Shown piece by piece: positions 14,825 through 23,239 of a stretch of DNA of 39,199 bases; position 1 is the first letter of the stretch, and each line of letters opens with the position of its first letter. Source of the stretch: Phycisphaerales bacterium. GTDB lineage: Bacteria > Planctomycetota > Phycisphaerae > Phycisphaerales > SM1A02. The stretch covers positions 1 through 39,199 of the forward strand of contig JABABS010000024.1 of assembly GCA_014238125.1 (NCBI GenBank), written 5' to 3'. The notes beneath the pieces are model-generated. The model was not told the origin of the DNA, did no database searches, and was given only the letters and a program-made list of their open reading frames with translations. The translations under genes and the position numbers were made by a program.

Positions 14825-17800
14825 TTATTTTAAGGCATTTTTAAACGGCTCGGGTGTGATATACCTTGTGTGGAACTCTTTCCAATCAGAATGTGAAGGT
14901 AAAAGTTCAATTGGTCGCTCATTTTCTGGATAGGGATATCCACTCATCGTATGGAATGGAAGTGGGCCAACTGTTCGTGAATCAACGGTGTTCCAGTCGC
15001 CATCTTTCACCCAACCATCACTAAAGAAAATGTAATCGCGCGTGAACCCCGGAAGTGGTGGCTCAATGGCATCAAATTGTAAGTACATTGCATCGCCTGC
15101 ATTCATAATGACGTACCGGTCATCAACTTTTGTAAGTAGTTTTTCGACGGCACCGAACCTTGTGTAATAACCTTCTAAATCACGCCATGCATTTCCGTGG
15201 CGTATGTCATTGTAGTTAGGAATATTTGGTGCCTCGTCATTTGTGCGCGACATGACTGGATAACCCATATATCCAAGGTCTGCGTTTTGCAACGCGATAG
15301 GAATTTCTGTTACAGCGATGTTTTTGTTTTTCACTGCGAATGAAATTGCATCCCAATAAATTTCAAGGTTTGTCGCAATGCGAACTCTGTAATCATTCTT
15401 CGTGAAACTGCCAACTGGGATTTCGAAGATGCAACTTTTTAATTTCCCTGCAGGGAATCCGCCATTTGGAATCACAACTTTCCAACCACCGTTTCCATCT
15501 GGAACCTCAACTCGCAAACCGCTTGGAATAGGAGCGTTTTTATTTTGCGAACTTGCAACATTGATGCTTGTATCTGTTGGGCGAACCCAACCCTGCGCAA
15601 TCAAATCAATATTTGAATTGTCTAGTTGGCCAAGGTCAAGCTCAACGTAGTGATCTTCACCAATACCTTGGTAGGGACCTTTTGCAAACCCACCGAGTCG
15701 GTTTCCATCGCGCCCCAGTATTATCGCAAGTACATCTCTGCCATCTTGGTCAACTGCTCCAACTGGCTCTTGCACATCATCGTAGACATAAAGTTTATAT
15801 TCCGGGGGTACCGGCGCAACAAAACGCTCGTCAACAAATACTTCACTGCCAATTGGGTGGTCGATTGCCACCATCTTGACTTCGTCGATGAAGTGCGTCT
15901 CCCAAAGTTGTGCAGTAATTGCAAGTTCGTACGCACCGTCTCTGGGAACCAACTGGTCGCCACTAACTTTTACCCAGTCCTGCGTTGCAGCAATGGGTGG
16001 AACCGTTTGCGCATTTATTTTGAGTCCAAGCGGGCTTCGCCAAAGTAAATCCGTGACGAATTCCCACGATCCATCTTCATTGCTTGTTGCTAAAAACGGG
16101 CACGACCCTTTTAGAATTTGCACTTCAGTAAATACTTGGTTCGGTGTCGGTTCTATTACTTCTTGTGGAACACCGTTTGGCCAAACAACTCGAATTGCGT
16201 CTGCTGGTTTTCCTCCCAAGCCGATGTGTGTCAGAGGACCAGTAATTAGATGCTTTTGATACGTGCCTCCAGATCTAACTTCGACAAATCCACCAACAGC
16301 AAGTGCATTATTCCGCTGCCCACCTTCAAGAATCGCTTCGAGAATAACTTTTTGAAATTCGTTTTCACTCGGCGTACCATCTTGGTGCCAAATTGCGAAT
16401 TCAGTTCCGTTTGTGATGATGTCTAAATCGCCATCGAGGTCAGCGTCGATTACTTGCACCGACCCGCTTGCGGGAATTTCAGAAGTGGCGCCGTCTGCTT
16501 GGAATATTTGTACACGATCACCAGTAACAATGACATCAAGCTTTGTATCGTTGTCGATATCTGCTGCAATGACTGATTTTCCATTGCCGCCAACATGAAT
16601 AGGGTAGAACGTGTTTTTGTGTGTATTTTTTCCAATGTACGCAATGTGGTTTCTATCAAGAAACGCAATGTCCATCCACCCATCGTTCGTAAAATCGCCG
16701 ACAGCCAAACTCAAGACCTGTACGTGTGGCAGCGGAGATTCAATCATTTCAATCACACCAGATCGATAATTTTTAAGAAGCACGAGTTTAGCTTCATTAC
16801 TTATTCCAATAATATCAACGGCTCCATCTTCGTCGATATCAATTATCGACGCTATGACAAGGGGAGGGCTATCCAGTGTTTGTGTTGTAGCAGTTCCATC
16901 GCCATTGTTTTGAAGCAAAAGTGTATTTTTCCCACGCCATACTAAAAGGTCCAAATCCCCATCTTGGTCGGCATCCCAAGGGGTCAATAAATACGCGGGA
17001 GTTCCGTTTCCACTGAGTAGTTCATTCCCACCAGTTATGAACACTCGTCCATCTTTTGTGCTTTCTGCAAGATCTAATTTTCGGTCATTGTTCCAATCTA
17101 TAAGAAGAACTCTCGTCGTGTCTTGATCGCTCGCCGTAAACAACTCAGATTGTGAAGAGGATTCAACTGCGAGTATGCGTGTTGCACGGGTTTGCAGAAC
17201 AGAATCATCATCTTTAGTAAAAGCCACTTGTTTTGCTGTGGGTTGATTCCACTCTGGAACTGCAGTGTTTAAGAAATTTCGTATCGGATGCCCAATCGTT
17301 CCGGGCGAGCCAGCAATTTCAAGTTGCGAATGTTGCCAAGCACGGGTTGGCTTTAGAACGTTGTCCAATCCGATTACTTGCGCGCGAGCAACACGTGCTT
17401 TTTCAGTATCAATTTGAGTTAGTGCGCCATTGAACAAACCCATTGCTTGTTCATCTTGGATTACTCGTTGTTCTTGCAAGGCGAGCAAGTTTGTTCGCGC
17501 TACATCGAATTGTTCGTCTTTGAGTTGTTCTTTAATGAGTGCAAGCCGAGCGACAATGTTTTGTGGAAGCGTGTCAACAATAACTTGCAAGTGTTCCTTG
17601 CTATCGTTTCGTGCCCACCGAAGTTGGACATTCTCTGGGTTTGCTTTAATTGCATCTTCTAAAAGTTGCGTTGATTGCTCGAACTGCCCCGTGAGCATCG
17701 CAACTTCGCCGCGCAACAGTGCAACCTCAGGATTGTTTGGCGCGAGGTCATTTGCTTTTTGAAGAAAGGCACTTGCTTCTTCTAAGTTGTTTTGACGAAG

Positions 17801-18019
17801 CGCAACCAAGCCCTGATTTGCATACACGAACGCTTCCCTTGGAAGTGCGGTTTCAAGCAATGCAAGTTTTTCGCTTGCCTCTTTCGCCATGCCGCTATCT
17901 ATATATGCAAGGGCGAGGTTTTTATTTCGAAGTGTTTGCGAATCAACTTCTTCGCTATTTTCGTTGTTTGTGCAACTAGCAAGGGTTAATACAAGTAATA
18001 AATAAAGTATCTGTTTCAT
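14825..18019 (-). CDS. Large lipoprotein with TPR, FG-GAP repeats, ASPIC/UnbV and C-terminal beta domain
   Basis: A 1064-aa protein. The signal peptide ends in lipobox LASC (Cys16). Residues about 28-190 carry TPR-like helices (for example EASAFLQKANDLAPNNPEVALLRGEVAM). Residues about 280-560 hold FG-GAP/VCBS blades: DWNNDRKLDLAES, DADQDGDLDLLVW, DIDEDGAVDIIGI, DFTNDGWMDIAFL, DIDNDTKLDVIVT and DADLDGDLDIITN. An ASPIC/UnbV-like segment (about 565-635, HIGLGGKPADAIRVVWPNG) follows. From about 637, SCPFLATSNEDGSWEFVTDLLWRSPLGL opens a conserved C-terminal region of unknown function. The start ATG abuts the stop of the flavoprotein gene (TAAATG), so the two are translationally coupled. The lipoprotein could be the surface receptor or substrate of the three upstream enzymes, which is an inference. 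Confidence 0.85.
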   Translation of the reverse strand: MKQILYLLLVLTLASCTNNENSEEVDSQTLRNKNLALAYIDSGMAKEASEKLALLETALPREAFVYANQGLVALRQNNLEEASAFLQKANDLAPNNPEVALLRGEVAMLTGQFEQSTQLLEDAIKANPENVQLRWARNDSKEHLQVIVDTLPQNIVARLALIKEQLKDEQFDVARTNLLALQEQRVIQDEQAMGLFNGALTQIDTEKARVARAQVIGLDNVLKPTRAWQHSQLEIAGSPGTIGHPIRNFLNTAVPEWNQPTAKQVAFTKDDDSVLQTRATRILAVESSSQSELFTASDQDTTRVLLIDWNNDRKLDLAESTKDGRVFITGGNELLSGNGTPAYLLTPWDADQDGDLDLLVWRGKNTLLLQNNGDGTATTQTLDSPPLVIASIIDIDEDGAVDIIGISNEAKLVLLKNYRSGVIEMIESPLPHVQVLSLAVGDFTNDGWMDIAFLDRNHIAYIGKNTHKNTFYPIHVGGNGKSVIAADIDNDTKLDVIVTGDRVQIFQADGATSEIPASGSVQVIDADLDGDLDIITNGTEFAIWHQDGTPSENEFQKVILEAILEGGQRNNALAVGGFVEVRSGGTYQKHLITGPLTHIGLGGKPADAIRVVWPNGVPQEVIEPTPNQVFTEVQILKGSCPFLATSNEDGSWEFVTDLLWRSPLGLKINAQTVPPIAATQDWVKVSGDQLVPRDGAYELAITAQLWETHFIDEVKMVAIDHPIGSEVFVDERFVAPVPPEYKLYVYDDVQEPVGAVDQDGRDVLAIILGRDGNRLGGFAKGPYQGIGEDHYVELDLGQLDNSNIDLIAQGWVRPTDTSINVASSQNKNAPIPSGLRVEVPDGNGGWKVVIPNGGFPAGKLKSCIFEIPVGSFTKNDYRVRIATNLEIYWDAISFAVKNKNIAVTEIPIALQNADLGYMGYPVMSRTNDEAPNIPNYNDIRHGNAWRDLEGYYTRFGAVEKLLTKVDDRYVIMNAGDAMYLQFDAIEPPLPGFTRDYIFFSDGWVKDGDWNTVDSRTVGPLPFHTMSGYPYPENERPIELLPSHSDWKEFHTRYITPEPFKNALK

Positions 18020-19363
18020 TTAAGCGTAATCGTACATATTTTGCTTCGCAGGGTCACACAATCCGACAAGATTCCAAGGAGTTATTTCCCTTTCTAGGTC
18101 ATTGGTATCAAGTTTTTCTGCGAGAACTTGGTTATAGAAGCGGTCGACCAAAGCACAGTAGGCAGGGTCGCTACTATTGAGGAAGCCAGTACTCTTTCCA
18201 ACTCTCCTTTGACGCTCTGTAAAGTCAGCACCCGCAAAGTACAACATCGCGTAATTGGAAAGTGCATCGAAGTTGTCAAAACATTTGTAACACCCATGAA
18301 TAATTTTGTCGAGTAGGTCAATCTCATGCATCGACGTTGATTGATATTCAAGAAGTAATTCTTTTCGAGATTTTTTACGTTCTGCGATAATTGGCATTAA
18401 ACGTTCAATTCCGCACAGCGTGTGTGCATTGCCTGTACTGTGGAGTGGATCGAGAAATGCAGCGGTGTAGGGGAGCATCGCCCAGTTTTTTCCAACCATC
18501 TGCGCCGCGCACCGTTGTATTCTTTCTGTTTGGAAAAGTGGCATGGTTGGCTTTGCGTGTTGGAATTGTTCTTTGACAAATGGAAGTTCGTTCATCAACG
18601 ATTCCCATGTATCATTTGGTCTTGCTTCGCAATCAAGGACGAAACCGGCACTTGTGATGCCATTGTCAAAATGCAGTACATACATCCAACCCCCAGAAAA
18701 AACATGATGCAAAGCAGCGTCATGACAAGGGTAGGGGTGTTGTGGTTTTTCGTGCAATTCGCCCCAAGGAATCACGCCATCAAAATGCGAATAGATAACT
18801 CGCGAGTTTGTTCTAACACCCGAAATATCTTGCTGAATGTTTAGTGGGTTCGCACCACCCGTTGCATCTATAAGAAAGTCAGTAGAACACGAAAAGTTTT
18901 CTGCTTCTAATTTCCAGTCCTTGTTCTGAGAAAGCGTTACATCTGTATTGTCGAAGTAATCGATGTTTGCTTCTTGTACTTCTTCAACAAGAAATGCATC
19001 AAGATCGGATCGGTACCATTGCGAGTCGCAGTTGTAGCCATCTGGACTTGCTGCAACGAGTAATTCACTTTCAATGTTTGGATGATGAATATATGTAAAA
19101 CCACGTTTCGGTCCACAGGAAAGTTCAGGGTAGGTTTCTTTCAAAGTTCCGTATTTCGAAATTGGTTTTAGTCGAGGCAAGTTATAGGTGTCTGCGATGT
19201 TTGCAAGTGCTATAGCTGCTTGTGGAGTCGAAGATTCACCGATTGCAAAACGAGGGTGCGCCCCTTTTTCAATTAGTATTGGATTCATGCCCAACTGCTT
19301 TGCAATAAGAGCAGTAATCGAGCCACCAAATCCTGAACCTAAGATGGCAAGGTCATATTGCAT
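18020..19363 (-). CDS. Halogenase-fold FAD-dependent oxidoreductase
   Basis: A 447-aa flavoprotein. Residues 4-14 (DLAILGSGFGG) give the GxGxxG FAD site, with Glu at 32 at the end of the second strand. IGESSTP (41-47) matches the GES/GEA segment of tryptophan-halogenase-like enzymes, and LDPLHSTGNAH matches their second FAD-contact motif. The halogenase hallmark GWxWxIP is not present: the matching strand reads GGWMYVLHF (about 224-232). It is therefore a member of the halogenase/geranylgeranyl-reductase superfamily, with oxidation, hydroxylation or halogenation all possible. ATG 19363 overlaps the radical SAM stop by 11 bases (ATGCAATATGA), implying coupled translation. The open frame extends upstream inside the radical SAM gene and should be ignored. 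Confidence 0.8.
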   Translation of the reverse strand: MQYDLAILGSGFGGSITALIAKQLGMNPILIEKGAHPRFAIGESSTPQAAIALANIADTYNLPRLKPISKYGTLKETYPELSCGPKRGFTYIHHPNIESELLVAASPDGYNCDSQWYRSDLDAFLVEEVQEANIDYFDNTDVTLSQNKDWKLEAENFSCSTDFLIDATGGANPLNIQQDISGVRTNSRVIYSHFDGVIPWGELHEKPQHPYPCHDAALHHVFSGGWMYVLHFDNGITSAGFVLDCEARPNDTWESLMNELPFVKEQFQHAKPTMPLFQTERIQRCAAQMVGKNWAMLPYTAAFLDPLHSTGNAHTLCGIERLMPIIAERKKSRKELLLEYQSTSMHEIDLLDKIIHGCYKCFDNFDALSNYAMLYFAGADFTERQRRVGKSTGFLNSSDPAYCALVDRFYNQVLAEKLDTNDLEREITPWNLVGLCDPAKQNMYDYA

Positions 19364-20135
19364 CCCAAGAATCTCCAAAAACTCTGCCTTTCTTTTTCGA
19401 AATCCCGTACGCAACGACTTCATCAAGAGACTCCGTAAGTGGCGCATGAAACTCAAAAGTCATATTTCCTGGATTGGGTCTCAGGGGAATCACGGTGCAA
19501 CATTCGACTCCAATAGACTGCGCAAAATCGATTGACTCTTTTGCCCAGTACACCCCCTCGTCTTCGGTTTGCCATGGCGCCCGCAACAAAATGAAGGCAC
19601 GAACAAAAATGTCATGCTCAAGCATCGCAGTCGTTGCACGTTCAAAATCATCAAGCGTCATACTTTTATCGAGTCGTGGCAACACACTAGGGTCAACAGT
19701 TTCCAAACCCATAGCAACGTCGAGCTGGGGTTTTAGGTATTTGGAGAATTCAAAGCAATCCGAACCTATGAGTTTTGGGTGTACTTCAACAATGAGCGTT
19801 TCATATTCCTGAATCAGGTCGGCGATAGCAAAGGTGTCATGTTTTGGAATTGATTGTTGATCGAAAAAACTACCAGCATTGTAAAGTTTCAAATGTTGTG
19901 CAGGTGGGAGTTGAATTAAAGCATCTTTAACCTGATTGAGGATAACTCCCTCTTTGACACTGTAATCCAATGTGTTTTTCCACAAGTCGCACATCACACA
20001 TTTGAATGAACATTCCTTGTTTGTCGTGAGAATGATGTTGTGATCTTCGACGATGTCCTTACGAGTTAACTCTGGTTCCGAGAAAACGCCGTTTGCTTTC
20101 GTTTCGTCAACTTGGTTTTTAATAGTCAAATGCAC
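19353..20135 (-). CDS. Radical SAM protein
   Basis: About 260 aa from GTG 20135. ECSFKCVMCDLW (Cys42, Cys46, Cys49) is the CxxxCxxC cluster site that binds the 4Fe-4S used to cleave S-adenosylmethionine. LKLYNAGSFFD, VEVHPKLIG and MGLETVDPSVLPRLDKSMTLDDF follow, matching an Elp3/RaSEA-like subgroup rather than SPASM-type peptide enzymes; no auxiliary cluster motif is visible. The substrate is unknown. The start is uncertain: GTG 20135 and TTG 20129 give short overlaps with the upstream synthetase gene (stop 20119), while ATG 20198 would overlap it by 80 bases. Translational coupling on both sides places it in a single complex or pathway with the synthetase and the flavoprotein. Confidence 0.8.
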   Translation of the reverse strand: MHLTIKNQVDETKANGVFSEPELTRKDIVEDHNIILTTNKECSFKCVMCDLWKNTLDYSVKEGVILNQVKDALIQLPPAQHLKLYNAGSFFDQQSIPKHDTFAIADLIQEYETLIVEVHPKLIGSDCFEFSKYLKPQLDVAMGLETVDPSVLPRLDKSMTLDDFERATTAMLEHDIFVRAFILLRAPWQTEDEGVYWAKESIDFAQSIGVECCTVIPLRPNPGNMTFEFHAPLTESLDEVVAYGISKKKGRVFGDSWDAI

Positions 20136-21465
20136 TATGAAATGCCTTGCGGTAGGGTATTGGTGAATCACCAAAAGCTCGTTCCTTCGCTGCACCATCT
20201 TGGAAACGACGCTTTTCAAAGATAGGCATGTGCATCCCAGTGAGAGATTCGATTCCTTGGGAAACAACTTTGCCTTTGAGGTCGTAGAGTTTTTCATGAT
20301 CCCAATCGGTGAGTTCTACAAATGGAATCCCTTCAGCAACTGCGATGACGTTGGTGAGCATGAACGGGCTGAACCCTCGAAAATTAAAGTGAGACATTGG
20401 CGCGTATCCGCGCGTGCATGCTCGGCTCAGACCCCCACTAAATGTGAGGGAGTGCTTAATTGCGTCAACTCCCCAGCCTTCTTGATAGAGCATTTGATTA
20501 CTAAGCACGCTTTTTATCGTGAGCTCTGGATTGTCTTCGATTGGATAATCCTTAAGGTTTTCATCGCCACCATCACCGTCAATGAGATAAGTAAAGTCGG
20601 GATAGTTATGCCTAATTCCCCTGCAGAGTGCAAGTGTCATTGCACCAGCTTGAATGTCCAGCGGCTTGTAATCTTCAATGGTCTTGACTGCCTCTTCTAA
20701 ATTCACCCAACTTTCTGGAGCGTCGATTACTTCATGGAAAAGTTCAAGATCAAGTTGTGACAAAAAGTCATGTGCCTGTTTTACATCTTCTCCCCCATTG
20801 TTGATTGATAGGGTGAATGCTTTTAATCGAGCAAGATTCATGCCGCGACTTTTCATGACATGGTGCGTAGCAAGAAATACAGCGCCCGAATCGATTCCTC
20901 CAGAAAACAAAACGCCGATGGGTTCGTGTTCAGGAACTGTGTCGAGCCATTTTGAAATGCTTGATGCGAGTTCTCCAATGTACAGTTTGGCGTAATTATT
21001 AACTTGACAATTCCGCGGAGGATCAAAAAATCTTGTGCACACTGGATTAGGATCTGGGCAACCTACTAAAGCAATTTCCGTAAGGTGATGTGCCGGAACC
21101 ATGCGAGTGTAAGACGGATGAAATTGATCGCCAAAGTTATGTGCTTCAAGCCATGTTTTGATTTGATCAATTCGTTCCGCAACAAGTAGCGCTGGACCAG
21201 CAACTTTCTTTACGATGAAATAGCGAAGTGGAAATTGGAGAGTTCTCGCCATTCGGATGATATGGCCATGCCTTGCTGCAATAGCAAAATGTCCCTCTAT
21301 GGTCGCGATTTTTTCAGGGTCTCCTTCAGCAACTATAGCAGTTGCTTTTTCGAGAGTCATATTAAAAATTATGTTCCTGTTTGGATCTGTGAGATTAAAA
21401 ACCTCGTTGATCATGTTGGGATAATGGGGTTGTAAATTGGCTAGATCATCTCTGGTTCTTTGCAT
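20119..21465 (-). CDS. Asparagine-synthetase-like ATP-dependent amide ligase, glutaminase site lost
   Basis: A 448-aa protein. The C-terminal part has the PP-loop FSGGIDSGAV (about 187-196) and IDGDGGDENLKDYP (about 295-308), the ATP-pyrophosphatase site of asparagine synthetase B; it would activate a carboxylate as acyl-AMP. The N-terminal 150 residues keep a vestigial Ntn-glutaminase fold (EGHFAIAARHG, LLVAERIDQIKTWLE), but the essential N-terminal Cys2 is missing. It should therefore use ammonia or a substrate amine, as beta-lactam synthetase and lasso-peptide cyclases do. ATG 21465 was chosen because further upstream the frame runs through an inverted repeat. It heads the minus-strand set with the radical SAM, flavoprotein and lipoprotein genes. 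Confidence 0.82.
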   Translation of the reverse strand: MQRTRDDLANLQPHYPNMINEVFNLTDPNRNIIFNMTLEKATAIVAEGDPEKIATIEGHFAIAARHGHIIRMARTLQFPLRYFIVKKVAGPALLVAERIDQIKTWLEAHNFGDQFHPSYTRMVPAHHLTEIALVGCPDPNPVCTRFFDPPRNCQVNNYAKLYIGELASSISKWLDTVPEHEPIGVLFSGGIDSGAVFLATHHVMKSRGMNLARLKAFTLSINNGGEDVKQAHDFLSQLDLELFHEVIDAPESWVNLEEAVKTIEDYKPLDIQAGAMTLALCRGIRHNYPDFTYLIDGDGGDENLKDYPIEDNPELTIKSVLSNQMLYQEGWGVDAIKHSLTFSGGLSRACTRGYAPMSHFNFRGFSPFMLTNVIAVAEGIPFVELTDWDHEKLYDLKGKVVSQGIESLTGMHMPIFEKRRFQDGAAKERAFGDSPIPYRKAFHSAFDY

Positions 21466-21488
21466 GTTGGAATCATACCACTCTGCCT

Positions 21489-21532
21489 TGGTGCTAGGCA
21501 CCAGGGTATCCCTCGGGGACACCCTGGTGCCT
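21489..21532. repeat. GC-rich inverted repeat in the divergent gap, with alternative pairings
   Basis: A 12-bp perfect dyad (21496-21507 with 21521-21532) flanks 13 bases that can themselves form a 4-bp hairpin. A third arm, TGGTGC at 21489-21494, can pair with GCACCA at 21498-21503 instead, giving a mutually exclusive hairpin. The element is clearly richer in GC than its surroundings and lies between the divergent starts 21465 and 21556. It may be an operator, a leader-RNA switch or a small mobile palindrome. Confidence 0.6.
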
Positions 21533-21555
21533 TGCGTCAATGTACAATATGGTGC

Positions 21556-23238
21556 ATGAGCACAACATTATTTACAACGCATGAGCAAAAGCTCCAACAA
21601 GCACTCGAGGCGGTACATAGTCGTGGTTTTTATTCCGCCTACCCAGAAATCCCAAGTGGGAAGATCTACGGTGAAACAGCAAAAGCTGATGGATTGGAGG
21701 CATTTGATGGGTACTGCGGCGCTGACTTTGCATTGAAGCAGGGGGGATGCGATGGTACTGTGGGGAATGAATCTTCTCCTTACGGCATTTCACTCAAGAC
21801 GCAGTATCCCAAGGCGAATATCGGCGAGATGTTGGAGTGTATTTGTGACGCTTGCCCAGCGTGGAGGAATGCCTCGATTGAAACTCGTGTTGGTTGCGCG
21901 ATGGAAATATTAGACCGTTTGAATAAACGAAGTTTTGAAATGGCGTTTGCTGTCATGCATACATCTGGCCAAGGATTCATGATGGCGTTCCAAGCTGGTG
22001 GTCCACACGCACAAGATCGTGGGCTCGAGGCAATCGCATATGCGTACAAAGCGATGAAGGATTGCCCAGAAGATACAACATGGAAAAAACAGGTTGGTCG
22101 TGACGACTTCGTCACACTTGATAAAACGTACAAGATTGTTCCACGAGGGATTGGTCTTGTGATTGGTTGCTCGACATTCCCAACCTGGAATACATATCCC
22201 GGACTTTTTGCAAGTTTAGTAACAGGTAATGCGGTTATTGTGAAACCACATCCCGGTGCAATCCTCCCACTTGCAATTACGGTGGACATCTGTCAAGACG
22301 TTCTAACCGAAGCAGGATTCGATGCAAACCTTGTCACACTTGTGTCTGATACTCTAGAAAATCCCCTTACTACAAAACTCGTTGAACGACCCGAAATACA
22401 AATCATCGACTACACCGGAGGCACAGAATTTGGAAATTGGGTTGAAGCTAACGCGGGTTCTGCAGTGGTCTATACAGAAAAGGCTGGTGTGAACAGCGTG
22501 ATCATTGATAGCGTAGAACAGATGAAAGCGGTTTCTGGAAATCTTGCATTTAGTTTGTGCTTGTATTCGGGCCAAATGTGCACAACACCGCAGAACATTT
22601 TTGTTCCCCGGGATGGAATTGATACAGCAGATGGTCACATCTCTTTTGACTATGTTGCAAATGCAATTGTCAAAGGGGTGGATTGGATGCTTAGCGATCA
22701 AGGTCGCGCAAACGAAGTTCTCGGTGCTATTCAAAACGAAGCAACTGCAGCGAGGATTGATTCAGCAGCGGGGGATGTGCTGCGAGATGGAGTAGTTATC
22801 GAACACGCGATTTTTACTGACGCAAGAACTCGTTCAGTAAAAATTATCAAACTCGATGCCTCGCAACGGGATGTTTTTGAACAAGAAATGTTTGGACCCC
22901 TTGTGTACATCATTTCTACAGATTCAACAGATCAATCAATCGAACTCGCAGCTTCTATCGCAAGAGACCAAGGTGCAATTAGCTGTGGTTTGTATTCAAC
23001 AAACGATGAAGTGATTGAAAAAGCAGTCGACGCGATGTCACTTGCAGGCGTGCCAGTTTCGTGCAACCTTGTCGGTAACATTTGGGTGAATCAGTCTGCT
23101 GCATTTAGTGATTTTCATGTAAGTGGTGCCAATCCTTCTGGTAACGCTACTTTGTCAGACGCAGCATTTGTTGTTGGTCGATTTAACACAGTGCAATGCA
23201 GAACATTCGTACCAGAACCCTCGAAAGTGGAAGCATAA
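21556..23238 (+). CDS. paaN: PaaN-type aldehyde dehydrogenase of phenylacetate degradation
   Basis: A 560-aa aldehyde dehydrogenase of the PaaN family, without the MaoC-type hydratase domain found in fused E. coli PaaZ. GQMCTTPQN contains the catalytic Cys (about 342). VIVKPHPGAILPL and DYTGGTEFG are the cofactor-loop segments. It should oxidise the semialdehyde released when the oxepin-CoA ring is opened, giving 3-oxo-5,6-dehydrosuberyl-CoA. A separate hydrolase would have to open the ring. ATG 21556 matches the family N-terminus; the ribosome site is weak, and TACAAT lies 7 bases upstream. paaY follows after 1 base. The adjacent convergent array holds the rest of the pathway. Confidence 0.88.
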   Translation: MSTTLFTTHEQKLQQALEAVHSRGFYSAYPEIPSGKIYGETAKADGLEAFDGYCGADFALKQGGCDGTVGNESSPYGISLKTQYPKANIGEMLECICDACPAWRNASIETRVGCAMEILDRLNKRSFEMAFAVMHTSGQGFMMAFQAGGPHAQDRGLEAIAYAYKAMKDCPEDTTWKKQVGRDDFVTLDKTYKIVPRGIGLVIGCSTFPTWNTYPGLFASLVTGNAVIVKPHPGAILPLAITVDICQDVLTEAGFDANLVTLVSDTLENPLTTKLVERPEIQIIDYTGGTEFGNWVEANAGSAVVYTEKAGVNSVIIDSVEQMKAVSGNLAFSLCLYSGQMCTTPQNIFVPRDGIDTADGHISFDYVANAIVKGVDWMLSDQGRANEVLGAIQNEATAARIDSAAGDVLRDGVVIEHAIFTDARTRSVKIIKLDASQRDVFEQEMFGPLVYIISTDSTDQSIELAASIARDQGAISCGLYSTNDEVIEKAVDAMSLAGVPVSCNLVGNIWVNQSAAFSDFHVSGANPSGNATLSDAAFVVGRFNTVQCRTFVPEPSKVEA

Positions 23239-23239
23239 A

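Noticed and set aside
18020-19363. Tryptophan halogenase annotation
   Set aside because: The fold motifs fit, but GWxWxIP is missing, so only the wider superfamily is claimed.
19353-21560. RiPP precursor peptide near the radical SAM gene
   Set aside because: No short frame with a ribosome site and leader/core character was found in or beside the set; genes are directly coupled without room for one.
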